Assembly (NCBI RefSeq): GCF_000696225.1
Contig: NZ_BAWN01000005.1
Coordinates: forward strand, 55,727-119,726
DNA length: 64,000 nucleotides
Origin: Serpentinimonas barnesii
GTDB taxonomy: Bacteria; Pseudomonadota; Gammaproteobacteria; Burkholderiales; Burkholderiaceae_C
Reading direction: 5' to 3'
How positions within the stretch are numbered: the first letter of the stretch is position 1; each line of letters starts with the position of its first letter. This document shows positions 1 through 9,356 of this stretch, one piece after another. Below the pieces are notes generated by a model. That model searched no databases and had not been told where the DNA came from. It worked only from the letters and a program-made list of their open reading frames with translations. Both the position numbers and the translations under genes were made by a program.

Positions 1-1
1 G

Positions 2-904
2 TGGAGCCGTGGCATCGAGCCCGGTTCGCCCGAGTTCATCGACTACTTCCTGCCCATCGTGGCCGACGCCGAAGCCGGTTTTGGCGGCGTGCTCAATGCC
101 TTTGAGCTGATGAAGAACATGATCGCCGCCGGGGCCGCCGGCGTGCACTTCGAAGACCAGTTGGCCGCCGTGAAAAAATGCGGCCACATGGGCGGCAAGG
201 TGCTGGTGCCCACGCAAGAGGCGATCGAGAAACTGCTGGCCGCGCGTTTCGCCGCCGACACCATGGGCGTGCCCACCCTCATTCTGGCGCGCACCGACGC
301 CGAAGCCGCGAACCTGATCACCAGCAACCACGACGCCAACGACCAGCCCTTCCTCACCGGTGAGCGCACCCAAGAGGGCTTCTACCGCGTCAAGAACGGC
401 CTGGAGCAAGCCATCAGCCGTGGCGTGGCCTACGCCCCCTACGCCGACCTGGTCTGGTGCGAAACCGGCACCCCCGACCTCGGCTTTGCGCGCGAGTTCG
501 CGCAGGCCGTACACGCCGCCTGCCCCGGCAAGCTGCTGTCGTACAACTGCTCGCCCTCCTTCAACTGGAAGAAAAACCTGGACGACAAGACCATTGCCGT
601 GTTCCAAGAAGAACTCTCGGCGCTGGGCTACAAGTACCAGTTCATCACGCTGGCGGGCATCCACATCAACTGGTTCAACACCTTCCAGTTCGCCCACGCC
701 TATGCGCGCGGCGAGGGCATGAAGCACTACGTGAACATGGTGCAAGAGCCCGAGTTCGCGGCGCGCCAGCAGGGCTACACCTTTGTGTCGCACCAGCAGG
801 AAGTGGGCGCGGGTTACTTCGACGACGTGACCACCGTGATCCAGGGCGGCTCCTCCAGCGTCAAGGCCCTCACCGGCTCGACCGAAGAAGAGCAGTTTCA
901 TTAA
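2..904 (+). CDS. aceA: Isocitrate lyase, 3' part (5' end outside window)
   Basis: Cleaves isocitrate to glyoxylate and succinate, the first step of the glyoxylate shunt. The frame is open from base 2, so the N-terminal part lies upstream of the window; 300 codons remain. The [10 protein letters not shown] segment carries metal and substrate ligands, and KKCGHMGGK (around 175-205) is the catalytic loop with the active-site cysteine. [10 protein letters not shown] (around 545-575) is the substrate-binding SPS segment. The C-terminus (EEEQFH) is the usual end for the short bacterial class. It is followed by twin repeats and a strong terminator, so it ends its transcription unit. No frame damage is seen. 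Confidence 0.97.
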   Translation, partial: WSRGIEPGSPEFIDYFLPIVADAEAGFGGVLNAFELMKNMIAAGAAGVHFEDQLAAVKKCGHMGGKVLVPTQEAIEKLLAARFAADTMGVPTLILARTDAEAANLITSNHDANDQPFLTGERTQEGFYRVKNGLEQAISRGVAYAPYADLVWCETGTPDLGFAREFAQAVHAACPGKLLSYNCSPSFNWKKNLDDKTIAVFQEELSALGYKYQFITLAGIHINWFNTFQFAHAYARGEGMKHYVNMVQEPEFAARQQGYTFVSHQQEVGAGYFDDVTTVIQGGSSSVKALTGSTEEEQFH

Positions 905-916
905 TCTAAAAGAACG

Positions 917-1072
917 TGCCCCCACGCTCGCGTTGCTCGCTGCCCCCCGAGGGGGCGCATCAGTGGCTTCGGGCGGCCGGGCGCCACTGAAATGAGAATG
1001 CCCCCACGCTCGCGTTGCTCGCTGCCCCCCGAGGGGGCGCATCAGTGGCTTCGGGCGGCCGGGCGCCACTGA
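917..1072. repeat. Two identical 74-bp direct repeats (82-bp period)
   Basis: Copies at 917-990 and 999-1072 are identical, separated by an 8-base spacer (AATGAGAA). Each contains an inner GCCCCC...GGGGGC inverted repeat and ends in GGCGCCACTGA. The GC-rich 'CCCCCACGCTCGCG' core is a type of intergenic repeat I associate with Comamonadaceae genomes (recalled, not searched). It lies between the aceA stop and the terminator and does not look coding. Confidence 0.85.
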
Positions 1073-1096
1073 TCTAACAAGGCAGGGGAGAGCCCA

Positions 1097-1126
1097 AGCC
1101 CAAGGCAGCCGCCTTGGGCTTTTTTT
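1097..1126 (+). terminator. Rho-independent terminator after aceA
   Basis: A perfect 10-bp stem, AGCCCAAGGC / GCCTTGGGCT, closes on an AGCC loop and is followed directly by seven T. It terminates the aceA unit just before the thrS operon. Confidence 0.9.
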
Positions 1127-1180
1127 GTGGGAAAATGGATACAGCGGCGGTGAGCCGCGTTTGTTTTTGTGGACATAGTC

Positions 1181-3088
1181 ATGCTCAACATCACCCTCCC
1201 AGACGGCTCGCAGCGCCAGTTCTCCGGCCCGCTCACCGTGGCCGACGTGGCCGCCTCCATCGGCAGCGGGCTGGCCAAGGCCGCTTTGGGTGGCAAGGTC
1301 AATGGCGAACTGGTTGACACCGCCTACCTGATCGAGCAAGACACCCAACTGGCCATCGTCACCGCCAAAGACCCCGAGGGGCTGGAGCTGATCCGCCACT
1401 CCAGCGCGCACCTGCTGGCCTACGCCGTCAAAACGCTGTTCCCCGACGCGCAAGTGACCATCGGCCCGGTGATCGAGCACGGGTTTTATTACGACTTTGC
1501 CTACAAACGCCCCTTCACGCCCGAAGACCTGGAGGCGATCGAGAAAAAAATGCTCGAACTCGCCGCCAAAGACGAGAAAATCGAGCGCCGCCTGCTGGGC
1601 CGCGACGAGGCCGTGGCGCACTTCAAGGGCATGGGCGAGCACTACAAGGCCGAGATCATCGCCGGCATTCCCAGCAACGAGGGCCTGAGCCTGTACCGCG
1701 AAGGCGCGTTTGAGGACCTGTGCCGCGGCCCGCACGTGCCCAGCACCGGGCGCCTCAAGCACTTCAAGCTCATGAAAGTGGCCGGGGCCTACTGGCGCGG
1801 CGACCACCGCAACGAGATGCTGCAACGCATCTACGGCACCGCCTGGGCCAGCAAGGAAGACTTGCAAGCCTACCTGCGGCGGCTCGAAGAAGCCGAGCGG
1901 CGCGACCACCGGCGCCTGGGGCGCGAGCTGGATTTGTTCCACATCGACGAGCACGCGCCCGGGCTGGTGTTCTGGCACCCGCTGGGCTGGGCCCTGTGGC
2001 AGCAAGTGGAGCAGTACATGCGCCGCATCTACCGCCAGCACGGCTACCACGAGGTCAAGGCGCCGCAGATACTGGAGCAGACCCTGTGGGAGAAAACCGG
2101 CCACTGGGACAAGTACCGCGACAATATGTTCATCACCGAGAGCGAAAAGCGCGACTATGCGCTCAAGCCCATGAACTGCCCCGGCCACATCCTGATCTAC
2201 AAACAGGGCCTCAAGAGCTACCGCGACCTGCCGCTGCGCTACGGCGAGTTTGGCCAGTGCCACCGCAACGAGCCCTCGGGCGGCCTGCACGGCATCATGC
2301 GCGTGCGCGGCTTCACCCAAGACGACGGCCACATTTTTTGCACCGAAGAGCAGATTTTGGCCGAGTGCGACACCTTCACCCAGGTGCTGCGCAAGGTCTA
2401 TGCCGATTTCGGCTTTCACGACATCTTGTACAAGGTCTCGACGCGCCCGGCGGCGCGCATCGGCTCCGACGCGCAGTGGGACAAGGCCGAACAGGCGCTG
2501 ATCGACAGCCTACGCCACGCTGGCTGCGAGTTCCAGATCTCACCCGGCGAGGGGGCTTTTTACGGCCCCAAGATCGAGTACACGCTCAAAGACGCGATCG
2601 GGCGCGAGTGGCAGTGCGGCACCATCCAGGTTGATTTCAACTTGGCCGAGCGGCTGGACGCCGAGTACGTGGCCGAAGACGGCAGCCGCCGCGCGCCGGT
2701 GATTTTGCACCGCGCCATCGTGGGCAGCCTGGAGCGCTTCATCGGCATCTTGATCGAGCAGCACGCCGGTGCGCTGCCGCTGTGGCTGGCGCCGCGCCAG
2801 GTGGCGGTGCTCAACATCACCGACGCGCAGGCCGATACCTGTCGCGAAATTGCCAAAAAACTCGAGGACTTGGGCTTTAGAGTGGCGCTGGATTTGCGCA
2901 ACGAGAAAATCACGTATAAAATCCGAGAGTTTTCCTTGCAAAAGCTGCCCTACCTGATCGTCGTGGGCGACAAAGAGAAGGCCGCCGGGACGGTTGCCGT
3001 GCGAGCGCGTGGCAACCAAGACTTGGGCGTCATGGCCTTCGAAGATTTCGCCCAGCGTTTGCAGCAAGAGCTTGACACCAAGTCTTGA
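1181..3088 (+). CDS. thrS: Threonine--tRNA ligase
   Basis: Charges tRNA-Thr in the cytoplasm and hydrolyses mischarged Ser-tRNA. At 635 residues it is full length. The order is a TGS domain (1-60), the editing domain with HSSAHLL and the late CRGPH motif, then the class II core with MNCPGH, motif 2 around CHRNEPSGG, motif 3 around [11 protein letters not shown], and a C-terminal anticodon-binding domain. I chose ATG 1181, giving [11 protein letters not shown], which matches the family N-terminus; an in-frame GTG at 1169 would add four residues. It is the first gene of the thrS-infC-rpmI-rplT-pheST-ihfA cluster. Confidence 0.97.
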   Translation: MLNITLPDGSQRQFSGPLTVADVAASIGSGLAKAALGGKVNGELVDTAYLIEQDTQLAIVTAKDPEGLELIRHSSAHLLAYAVKTLFPDAQVTIGPVIEHGFYYDFAYKRPFTPEDLEAIEKKMLELAAKDEKIERRLLGRDEAVAHFKGMGEHYKAEIIAGIPSNEGLSLYREGAFEDLCRGPHVPSTGRLKHFKLMKVAGAYWRGDHRNEMLQRIYGTAWASKEDLQAYLRRLEEAERRDHRRLGRELDLFHIDEHAPGLVFWHPLGWALWQQVEQYMRRIYRQHGYHEVKAPQILEQTLWEKTGHWDKYRDNMFITESEKRDYALKPMNCPGHILIYKQGLKSYRDLPLRYGEFGQCHRNEPSGGLHGIMRVRGFTQDDGHIFCTEEQILAECDTFTQVLRKVYADFGFHDILYKVSTRPAARIGSDAQWDKAEQALIDSLRHAGCEFQISPGEGAFYGPKIEYTLKDAIGREWQCGTIQVDFNLAERLDAEYVAEDGSRRAPVILHRAIVGSLERFIGILIEQHAGALPLWLAPRQVAVLNITDAQADTCREIAKKLEDLGFRVALDLRNEKITYKIREFSLQKLPYLIVVGDKEKAAGTVAVRARGNQDLGVMAFEDFAQRLQQELDTKS

Positions 3089-3090
3089 GT

Positions 3091-3107
3091 CCTAGGCCGT
3101 GCCTAGG
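3091..3107 (+). promoter_or_regulatory. Small perfect hairpin between thrS and infC
   Basis: CCTAGGC-CGT-GCCTAGG is a 7-bp perfect stem with a 3-base loop just after the thrS stop and 57 bases before the infC start codon. There is no T-run, so it is not a typical terminator. It could be an RNA processing or stability element; its function is unproven. Confidence 0.4.
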
Positions 3108-3163
3108 CGAGTAAGCCAGCGCTTTTGCAAGCCTCCATTTCGTTTGAACCAAAGGATTTCACC

Positions 3164-3772
3164 ATCGCTACGACTGCTCCGAACTTTCGCGATCGCCGCC
3201 ACCGCGAAGAACGCGCCCACCGCCTGAACCGCGAGATTCTGGTTCCCGAAGTGCGCCTGATGGGCCCCGAAGGCGAGTCGATCGGCGTCGTCAGCATCCA
3301 AGAGGCGCTGCGCATGGCTGGCGAAATGGATGTCGATCTGGTCGAGATCGCAGCCGTGGCCAAGCCGCCGGTGTGCCGCCTGATCGATTACGGCAAGTTC
3401 AAGTACGCGGAGCAGAAGAAGGCCGCTGAAGCCAAGTCCAAGCAAAAAGTCATCGAGGTCAAGGAAATCAAGTTCCGCCCTGGCACCGACGACGGCGACT
3501 ACCACATCAAAATGCGCAACATCCGCCGCTTCCTCGAAGAAGGCGACAAGTGCAAGGTGACGCTGCGTTTTCGGGGCCGCGAGATCACGCACCAAGAAAT
3601 CGGGCTGGCGCTGTTGCAGCGCATCCGCGAAGAACTCGGCGACCTGATCGTGGTGGAGCAGTTCCCCAAGCTCGAAGGGCGCCAGATGATCATGATGATA
3701 GCCCCTGGCCGCAAAAAGGCCGGGGTCGCCAAACCGGCACCGGAAACGGCTGCCGTCGCCCAGTCGGCTTAA
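3164..3772 (+). CDS. infC: Translation initiation factor IF-3 (probable AUC start)
   Basis: Binds the 30S subunit, prevents premature 50S joining and proofreads the initiator tRNA and start codon. The N-domain begins with [18 protein letters not shown] and the C-domain follows the lysine-rich linker ([13 protein letters not shown]). I place the start at ATC 3164. It is preceded by AAAGGA at 3151-3156 with 7-base spacing, and IF3 genes are known to use AUU/AUC starts for self-repression. The only canonical in-frame alternative upstream is TTG 3125, which adds 13 residues not typical of IF3 and has no ribosome binding site. From ATC the protein has 202 residues, longer than usual because of an alanine/proline-rich tail. 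It lies between thrS and rpmI. Confidence 0.93.
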   Translation: MATTAPNFRDRRHREERAHRLNREILVPEVRLMGPEGESIGVVSIQEALRMAGEMDVDLVEIAAVAKPPVCRLIDYGKFKYAEQKKAAEAKSKQKVIEVKEIKFRPGTDDGDYHIKMRNIRRFLEEGDKCKVTLRFRGREITHQEIGLALLQRIREELGDLIVVEQFPKLEGRQMIMMIAPGRKKAGVAKPAPETAAVAQSA

Positions 3773-3898
3773 TCGCCGCACGGGGTGCAAAAGCTGTGTG
3801 GGTGGGTCGCCCGCACGGCTTTATTCGTGGCTCGGGGCCAGCAAGACCGCGGTGGGTATCGCGGCGCCTCACGAGCACAATTCAAGAAGGAGCACACC

Positions 3899-4102
3899 AT
3901 GCCCAAAATGAAGACCAAGAGCAGTGCGAAAAAGCGTTTTCGCGTTCGTCCGGGTGGCACCGTCAAGCGCGGTCAGGCCTTCAAGCGTCACATCCTGACC
4001 AAGAAGACCACCAAAAACAAGCGCCAGTTGCGCGGTGCGGTGAATGTGCATGAGACCAATATGGGTCACATGGCGCAGATGCTGCCCTACGCTGGCCTGT
4101 AA
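3899..4102 (+). CDS. rpmI: 50S ribosomal protein L35
   Basis: A 67-residue basic ribosomal protein of the large subunit with the typical N-terminus [14 protein letters not shown] and a C-terminal MLPYAGL. ATG 3899 follows a strong GAAGGAG site at 3886-3892. It is separated from infC by 126 bases that contain GC-rich hairpins and could hold the L20-type autoregulatory leader known in other bacteria (inference). Upstream in-frame codons give no family similarity. Confidence 0.97.
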   Translation: MPKMKTKSSAKKRFRVRPGGTVKRGQAFKRHILTKKTTKNKRQLRGAVNVHETNMGHMAQMLPYAGL

Positions 4103-4129
4103 TTCAACCCGACGAACAAGGAATCAACC

Positions 4130-4510
4130 ATGCCTCGCGTTAAACGTGGTGTAACGGCACGTGCCCGTCATAAAAAAGTGTTGGCTTTGGCCAAAGGTTT
4201 CCGCGGCCGCCGCGGCAATGTCTATCGCATCGCCAAACAGGCGGTGATGAAGGCCGGCCAGTACGCCTACCGCGACCGCCGCGCCCGCAAACGGGTGTTC
4301 CGCCAGCTCTGGATTGCGCGCATCAACGCCGGTGCGCGCGAGCTGGGCCTGAGCTACAGCCAGTTTGCCAACGGCCTGAAAAAAGCCAACATTGCCATCG
4401 ACCGCAAGGTGCTGGCCGATCTGGCCGTGAACGACAAGGCAGCCTTTGGCCGCATCGTCGAGCAGGCGCGCGCGCATTTGGCAGCGGCTGCTGCCCCGGT
4501 GGCGGCCTGA
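4130..4510 (+). CDS. rplT: 50S ribosomal protein L20
   Basis: Binds 23S rRNA early in large-subunit assembly. The start [18 protein letters not shown] is canonical, and [28 protein letters not shown] is the RNA-binding helix region. It has 126 residues, slightly longer than the usual 117-120 because of an Ala-rich tail ending in APVAA. It lies 27 bases after rpmI and is preceded by AAGGAA. Confidence 0.97.
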   Translation: MPRVKRGVTARARHKKVLALAKGFRGRRGNVYRIAKQAVMKAGQYAYRDRRARKRVFRQLWIARINAGARELGLSYSQFANGLKKANIAIDRKVLADLAVNDKAAFGRIVEQARAHLAAAAAPVAA

Positions 4511-4517
4511 TCTAGCT

Positions 4518-4606
4518 GAGGGTTGTCGGGGTGGATGGAGGCGTTTAGGCCGCCATCCGGCCCCCGACCCTTGAGGGCCAGCGCTGCACGGCACTGGCCC
4601 TTTTTG
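4518..4606 (+). terminator. Tandem hairpins and terminator/attenuator ahead of pheS
   Basis: A long imperfect stem, roughly 4518-4572 (GGATGG pairing with CCATCC near its tip), is followed by AGGGCCAG (4574-4581) pairing with CTGGCCCT (4594-4601) and a T-run at 4601-4605. The second hairpin is a convincing intrinsic terminator. Its place between rplT and pheS matches where enterobacteria keep the pheST attenuator, so partial read-through control is possible. I see no leader peptide with clustered Phe codons ahead of it. Confidence 0.7.
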
Positions 4607-4682
4607 TTTTATGTGCTTAAGCCCTATGCTTGGCCCCATTTTGTCCACAGCCCGCCCCGCGCACCTCGGAACGGATATTTCG

Positions 4683-5753
4683 ATGAACGAACTCGATTCC
4701 CTTGAGCAATCGGCGCGCGCGCAGTTTGCGCAGGCCCACAGCCCCGCCGAGCTGGAAAACGCCAAGGCCCTGTACTTGGGTAAAAACGGCCGCCTGACCG
4801 AGCTGATGAAGGGGCTGGCCAGCCTGAGCGTGGACGAGAAAAAAACCCGTGGCGCGGCCATCAACGTGGCCAAGCAGGCGGTGGAGGCGGCGCTCAACCA
4901 GCGCCGCGCCGAACTGGCCGAGGCCGAGTTGCAGCGCCAGTTGCAGGCCGAGGCGCTGGACGTGACACTGCCCGGCCGCCACAGCGGCGGCGGTGGGCTG
5001 CACCCGGTGAGCCTCACCCTTGAGCGCATTGAGGCGATTTTTGGCTCCATGGGCTTTGAGGTGGCCGACGGCCCCGAGATCGAGTCCGACTGGTTCAACT
5101 TCACCGCCCTGAACACGCCCGCCGACCACCCGGCGCGCTCCATGCACGACACCTTTTACGTGCGCGCCGGCACGCAGCCCGAGCCCTATTTGCTGCGCAC
5201 CCACACCAGCCCGATGCAAATCCGCCACGCGCTGCAACACGTGCAGCGCCACAAGCAGCAGGCGGGGGCCAGCGCCACGGCGTTGTTTGATGGCCCCATG
5301 CCCGAAATTCGCGTGATTGCCCCCGGGCGCACCTACCGCGTGGACAGCGACGCCACGCACTCGCCCATGTTTCACCAGTGCGAGGGGCTGTGGATTGGCG
5401 AAAACGTGAGCTTCAAAGACCTGAAGTTCGTGTTCACCGATTTTTGCCGCACCTTCTTTGAGTCCGACGATCTGGTGCTGCGCTTTCGCCCCAGCTTCTT
5501 TCCCTTTACCGAACCCAGCGCCGAGATCGACATCCAGTTTCAGTCCGGCCCGCTGGCCGGGCGCTGGCTCGAAGTGGCGGGCTCCGGGCAGGTGCACCCC
5601 AATGTGCTGCGCCACATGGGCCTGTGCCCCGAGCGCTACCTGGGCTTTGCCTTTGGCATGGGGCCGGACCGGCTCACCATGCTGCGCTACGGCGTCAACG
5701 ACCTGCGCCTGTTTTTCGATGGCGACCTGCGTTTTTTGAGCCAGTTCCAGTGA
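4683..5753 (+). CDS. pheS: Phenylalanine--tRNA ligase, alpha subunit
   Basis: Catalytic subunit of the alpha2beta2 enzyme that makes Phe-tRNA. ATG 4683 gives [15 protein letters not shown], the usual coiled-coil N-terminal tRNA-binding arm (about 1-100). The class II catalytic core follows: [16 protein letters not shown], motif 2 around [19 protein letters not shown], and motif 3 near [11 protein letters not shown]. At 356 residues the length is normal. The stop is 57 bases before pheT, so the two are co-transcribed. Confidence 0.97.
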   Translation: MNELDSLEQSARAQFAQAHSPAELENAKALYLGKNGRLTELMKGLASLSVDEKKTRGAAINVAKQAVEAALNQRRAELAEAELQRQLQAEALDVTLPGRHSGGGGLHPVSLTLERIEAIFGSMGFEVADGPEIESDWFNFTALNTPADHPARSMHDTFYVRAGTQPEPYLLRTHTSPMQIRHALQHVQRHKQQAGASATALFDGPMPEIRVIAPGRTYRVDSDATHSPMFHQCEGLWIGENVSFKDLKFVFTDFCRTFFESDDLVLRFRPSFFPFTEPSAEIDIQFQSGPLAGRWLEVAGSGQVHPNVLRHMGLCPERYLGFAFGMGPDRLTMLRYGVNDLRLFFDGDLRFLSQFQ

Positions 5754-5810
5754 GCCTAGCCCATCGCCTGATTCGTTGACCCCTGCCACGCCTACGCACG
5801 AGAGCACACG

Positions 5811-8240
5811 ATGCAATTTCCCGAATCCTGGTTGCGTGAGTTTTGCAACCCGCCGCTGAGCAGCCAGCAACTGGCCGACACCCTGACCATGGCCGGGCTG
5901 GAGGTGGAAGAATGCCGCCCCGCCGCGCCGCCGTTTACCGGGGTGGTGGTGGCGCGCATTGAGCACATCGAGCCGCACCCGCAGGCCGAGCGCCTGCGCG
6001 TTTGCCAGGTGGATGTGGGCACTGCTGAGCGGCTGCAAATCGTTTGCGGGGCGCCCAATGCGCGCGTCGGCTTGGTGGCTCCTTGCGCCCTCGTGGGGGC
6101 GGTGCTGCCCCCTGCTGCCGACGGCCAACCGTTGCACATTGGGCTGGGGCAGTTGCGCGGGGTGCCCAGCCACGGCATGCTGTGCTCGGCGCAAGAGCTG
6201 GGCATAGCCGACGACGCCGCCGGCCTGCTGGAGCTGCCCGCCGAGGCCCCCGTGGGGCAGGATGTGCGCCAGTACCTGCAACTCGACGATGCAATTTTCA
6301 CCCTCAAGCTCACCACCAACCTGGCGCATTGCCTGAGCGTCTATGGCGTGGCGCGCGAGCTGGCCGCGCTCACCGGGGCGCCGCTGCACACTCCGGCCTG
6401 GCCGCAGGTAGCGGCTACCCACACCGAGGTGCTGCCGGTGCAGGTGCAGGCCCCCGATCTGTGCGGGCGTTTCAGCGGCCGCATCGTGCGCGGCATCGAC
6501 CCGCAGGCGCGCACACCGGGCTGGATGGTGCAGCGGCTGGCGCGTTGCGGCCAGCGCAGCGTCTCGGCGCTGGTGGACATCTCCAACTACGTGATGTTCG
6601 AGTTTGGCCGCCCCTCGCACATCTTCGATCTGGCGCAGATCGAGGGCGGCTTGCAGGTGCGCTGGGGCCGCGCCGGCGAGACGCTGCAACTGCTCAACGG
6701 CCAGACCGTGGCGGTGGATGAGCAGGTGGGTGTGATCGCCGACGCGCAGGCGCTGGAGTCGCTGGCGGGCATCATGGGCGGGGCGGCGACGGCGGTGGGA
6801 GCGGCCACGCGCGATGTGTTCGTCGAGGCCGCCTTCTGGTGGCCGCAGGCCATCGCCGGGCGCTCGCGCCGCTACCACTTCAGCACCGACGCCGGGCACC
6901 GCTTCGAGCGCGGCGTCGATCCCGCCACCACGGTGCAGCACCTGGAGCGCATCACCGAGCTGATCGTGCAGATCTGCGGCGGCCAGCCCGGCCCGATCGC
7001 CGACCAGGTCATCAACGTGCCGCAGCCGCAGCCTGTCGCGCTGCGGGTGGCGCGCGCAGCCAAGGTGATCGGTATGCCGCTCACGCAAGCCCAGTCCGCG
7101 CAGGCGTTGCGCCGGCTGGGGCTGGAAGTGAGCGAAGAGCAGGGCACATTGAGCGTGACCCCGCCCCCGCACCGCTTCGATTTGCAGATCGAAGAAGACC
7201 TGATCGAAGAAGTGGCGCGCCTGATCGGCTACCAGAACCTACCGCACACCCCGCCACAGGCCCCGGTGACGGCGCTGGTGCGCCCGGAGCGCCGCCGTGG
7301 GCCCTATGCGCTGCGGCGCCAACTGGCGCAACGGGGCTACCAAGAAACCATCAACTTCAGCTTCGTGCAAGAGCGCTGGGAGCGCGACTGGGCCGGCAAC
7401 GCCGAGCCGATTGCCCTGCTCAACCCCATCGCCAGCCAGATGAGCGTGATGCGTTCCTCGCTCATGGGCAGCTTGCTGGCGGTGCTCAAATTCAACACCG
7501 ACCGCAAGGCCGAGCGCGTGCGCGTGTTCGAGCTCGGGCGTGTGTTTGCCCACGACGCGGCGGTGCCCGACGGCCCCTATAGCGTGGCCGGTGTGGCGCA
7601 GCCCCTGCGCGTGGCCGCGCTGGCTTGGGGCGATGCGCAACCGCAGCAGTGGGGCGTGGCGGCGCGCAGCGTCGATTTCTATGACCTCAAAGGCGATTTG
7701 CAGGCCCTGCTGGCCCCGCGCCAACCCCGTTTCGAGCCGGCATCGCACCCGGCGCTGCACCCGGGCCGCTGCGCCCAGGTGTGGCTCGACGGGCAGGCCA
7801 TAGGCTATATCGGCGAGCTGCACCCGCGCTGGCGCCAGCAAGAGGGTTGGCAGCAGGCCCCGGTGTTGTTCGAGCTCGATCTCGCCCCCCTGCTGCAGCG
7901 CGAGCTGGTGCAGGCGCAGCCGGTGCCACGGCACCAGCCGGTGCAGCGCGACTTGGCGGTGGTGCTGCCCGAGCGCGTCGGGCACGATGAATTGCTGGGC
8001 GTGGTGCGCGCTGCCGACGGCTCGGGCTGGCTCAAAGACGTCTGCCTGTTCGACATTTACCGCCCCAAGCTGGGGCACAATGCGGGTGCAAGCGGCGTGG
8101 CCGAAGGCGAGAAAAGCTGTGCCTTGCGCCTGACGCTGGAGCGCGACGACGCCAACCTCACCGATGCGCAGATCGAGTCGGTGGTGCAGGCCGTGCTGGC
8201 TGCGCTGTCGGCGCAGCTGCAAGCGCGCTTGCGCGCCTGA
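5811..8240 (+). CDS. pheT: Phenylalanine--tRNA ligase, beta subunit
   Basis: The structural, editing and tRNA-binding subunit. At 809 residues it is full length. It has an N-terminal OB-fold tRNA-binding domain (about 40-150, VVVARIEHIEPHPQAERL), a B3/B4 editing region (about 210-380), a B5 domain (about 400-480), a catalytic-like domain, and a C-terminal FDX-ACB anticodon-binding domain (last ~95 residues). It starts at ATG 5811 with MQFPESWLREF. It directly follows pheS and is followed by ihfA at 28 bases. Confidence 0.97.
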   Translation: MQFPESWLREFCNPPLSSQQLADTLTMAGLEVEECRPAAPPFTGVVVARIEHIEPHPQAERLRVCQVDVGTAERLQIVCGAPNARVGLVAPCALVGAVLPPAADGQPLHIGLGQLRGVPSHGMLCSAQELGIADDAAGLLELPAEAPVGQDVRQYLQLDDAIFTLKLTTNLAHCLSVYGVARELAALTGAPLHTPAWPQVAATHTEVLPVQVQAPDLCGRFSGRIVRGIDPQARTPGWMVQRLARCGQRSVSALVDISNYVMFEFGRPSHIFDLAQIEGGLQVRWGRAGETLQLLNGQTVAVDEQVGVIADAQALESLAGIMGGAATAVGAATRDVFVEAAFWWPQAIAGRSRRYHFSTDAGHRFERGVDPATTVQHLERITELIVQICGGQPGPIADQVINVPQPQPVALRVARAAKVIGMPLTQAQSAQALRRLGLEVSEEQGTLSVTPPPHRFDLQIEEDLIEEVARLIGYQNLPHTPPQAPVTALVRPERRRGPYALRRQLAQRGYQETINFSFVQERWERDWAGNAEPIALLNPIASQMSVMRSSLMGSLLAVLKFNTDRKAERVRVFELGRVFAHDAAVPDGPYSVAGVAQPLRVAALAWGDAQPQQWGVAARSVDFYDLKGDLQALLAPRQPRFEPASHPALHPGRCAQVWLDGQAIGYIGELHPRWRQQEGWQQAPVLFELDLAPLLQRELVQAQPVPRHQPVQRDLAVVLPERVGHDELLGVVRAADGSGWLKDVCLFDIYRPKLGHNAGASGVAEGEKSCALRLTLERDDANLTDAQIESVVQAVLAALSAQLQARLRA

Positions 8241-8268
8241 TACCCCCACCCTGTTGGAGACCTTCGCT

Positions 8269-8640
8269 GTGAGCCCAAGCCACCCCCTGCCCGACACCGA
8301 TCTGAGCGAGCCTGCGCCAGACGCCGACACCTTGACCAAAGCCCAACTGGCCGAGCTGCTGTACCAACAAATAGGCTTCAACAAACGCGAATCCAAAGAC
8401 TTGGTGGATGCCTTTTTCGATCAGATTTCCGAACGCCTGATTCAGGGTGACGACGTGAAATTGTCGGGTTTTGGCAATTTTCAGGTGCGCACCAAAGCCC
8501 CCCGGCCTGGCCGCAACCCGCGCACCGGCGAAGCGGTGGCCATTGCGGCGCGGCGTGTGGTGACCTTCCACGCCAGCCCCAAGCTCAAGGAGGCGGTGCA
8601 GTCGGGGCGGGTATCCGACGACGACGGGTCAGACGCTTAG
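8269..8640 (+). CDS. ihfA: Integration host factor subunit alpha
   Basis: Sequence-specific DNA-bending protein, a heterodimer with IhfB, used in recombination, replication and sigma-54 promoters. TLTKAQLAELLYQQIGFNK starts the conserved fold and GRNPRTGEAVAI is the beta-arm carrying the intercalating proline. The start is GTG 8269, preceded by TTGGAGA at 8254-8260. It gives 123 residues, with about 20 more at the N-terminus than E. coli IhfA, a usual feature in this order. It is the last gene of the pheST cluster. Confidence 0.95.
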   Translation: MSPSHPLPDTDLSEPAPDADTLTKAQLAELLYQQIGFNKRESKDLVDAFFDQISERLIQGDDVKLSGFGNFQVRTKAPRPGRNPRTGEAVAIAARRVVTFHASPKLKEAVQSGRVSDDDGSDA

Positions 8641-8670
8641 GATGCGCCCAAGCCCCTTTCAGGGGGCTGC

Positions 8671-9159
8671 TCAGGCCAACGCCCAGCGCGCTTCCAAGTC
8701 CAGCAAAGCCTGCTTGCGTGCAAGCCCGCCGGTGTAGCCGGTGAGCTGACCCTTGCGGCCCAGCACGCGGTGGCAGGGCAGCACGATGCCGAGCGGGTTG
8801 CGCCCCAGCGCGCCGCCCACGGCACGCGCGGCCCGGGGCCGCCCGATGGCGTTGGCGATATCCTGATAGCAGCACGTTTGGCCCGGCGCGATGCCCGCCA
8901 AGGCGCCCCAGACCGCCTGTTCAAAGGCGCTGCCACGGCTCCAGTCGAGCGCCAGCTCGAAGCGCTGGCGCATGCCGCCAAAGTATTCGTCCAGTTGGGT
9001 CGCAGCTTGCCGCAGCAGCGGCTGATCGGGGCTGGGCGTTGCATCCGTGGCCCAAGCCGGAATGGCGGTCTGGTCGGCAAACCACAAGCCCGCCAAGCGG
9101 TCGGCGCGCGCGGCCAAGAGCAATTCGCCCAAGGGGCTGTTCAAACGGCTTTGGTGCAT
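8671..9159 (-). CDS. ogt: Methylated-DNA--[protein]-cysteine S-methyltransferase
   Basis: Suicide repair protein that moves the alkyl group from O6-alkylguanine to its own cysteine. The LPCHRV motif with the acceptor cysteine is near residue 128, preceded by the helix-turn-helix region (PGQTCCYQDIANAIGRP). I chose ATG 9159 (MHQSRLNSPLGE) because SPLG is where the family begins; the frame stays open 13 codons further. It has 162 residues. It converges with ihfA and lies 40 bases from tRNA-Gly. There is no AdaA domain, so it is an Ogt/AdaB type. Confidence 0.93.
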   Translation of the reverse strand: MHQSRLNSPLGELLLAARADRLAGLWFADQTAIPAWATDATPSPDQPLLRQAATQLDEYFGGMRQRFELALDWSRGSAFEQAVWGALAGIAPGQTCCYQDIANAIGRPRAARAVGGALGRNPLGIVLPCHRVLGRKGQLTGYTGGLARKQALLDLEARWALA

Positions 9160-9199
9160 GGCGGTGGGGCAGCAGGGCAAGATGGCCACTGCGCGCAAC

Positions 9200-9273
9200 T
9201 GGAGCGGGCGATGGGAATCGAACCCACGTCTTGAGCTTGGGAAGCTCAGGTCCTGCCATTGAACGACGCCCGC
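9200..9273 (-). tRNA. tRNA-Gly(CCC)
   Basis: On the minus strand, acceptor arm GCGGGCG (from 9273) pairs with CGCCCGC. The anticodon stem TGAGC/GCTCA holds the loop TTCCCAA, giving anticodon CCC (codon GGG). The T-arm contains GGTTCGATTCC, and CCA is encoded at 9200-9202. It closely matches known bacterial tRNA-Gly(CCC). Confidence 0.96.
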
Positions 9274-9356
9274 GCAGCCCGTTGCACTCGGTCAACGGGC
9301 CTGCATCATAACCGATTGGGGCCGGGTGGAACGGGAGCTTGTGGCGGTGTGCGGCC

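Noticed and set aside
3785..3898. An upstream extension of the rpmI frame by 38 codons
   Set aside because: The strong ribosome site and the canonical L35 N-terminus both place the start at 3899.
4523..4705. A short frame before pheS containing P-F-L-F-Y, resembling a Phe leader peptide
   Set aside because: The Phe codons come from the terminator T-run itself and the frame reads through the hairpin, so it cannot act as a pheM-type leader.
4617..7172. An 851-codon open frame on the minus strand opposite pheST
   Set aside because: It is low-complexity (Ala, Gly, His, Arg, Gln rich), typical of the antisense of high-GC codons, while the plus strand codes clear pheS and pheT.
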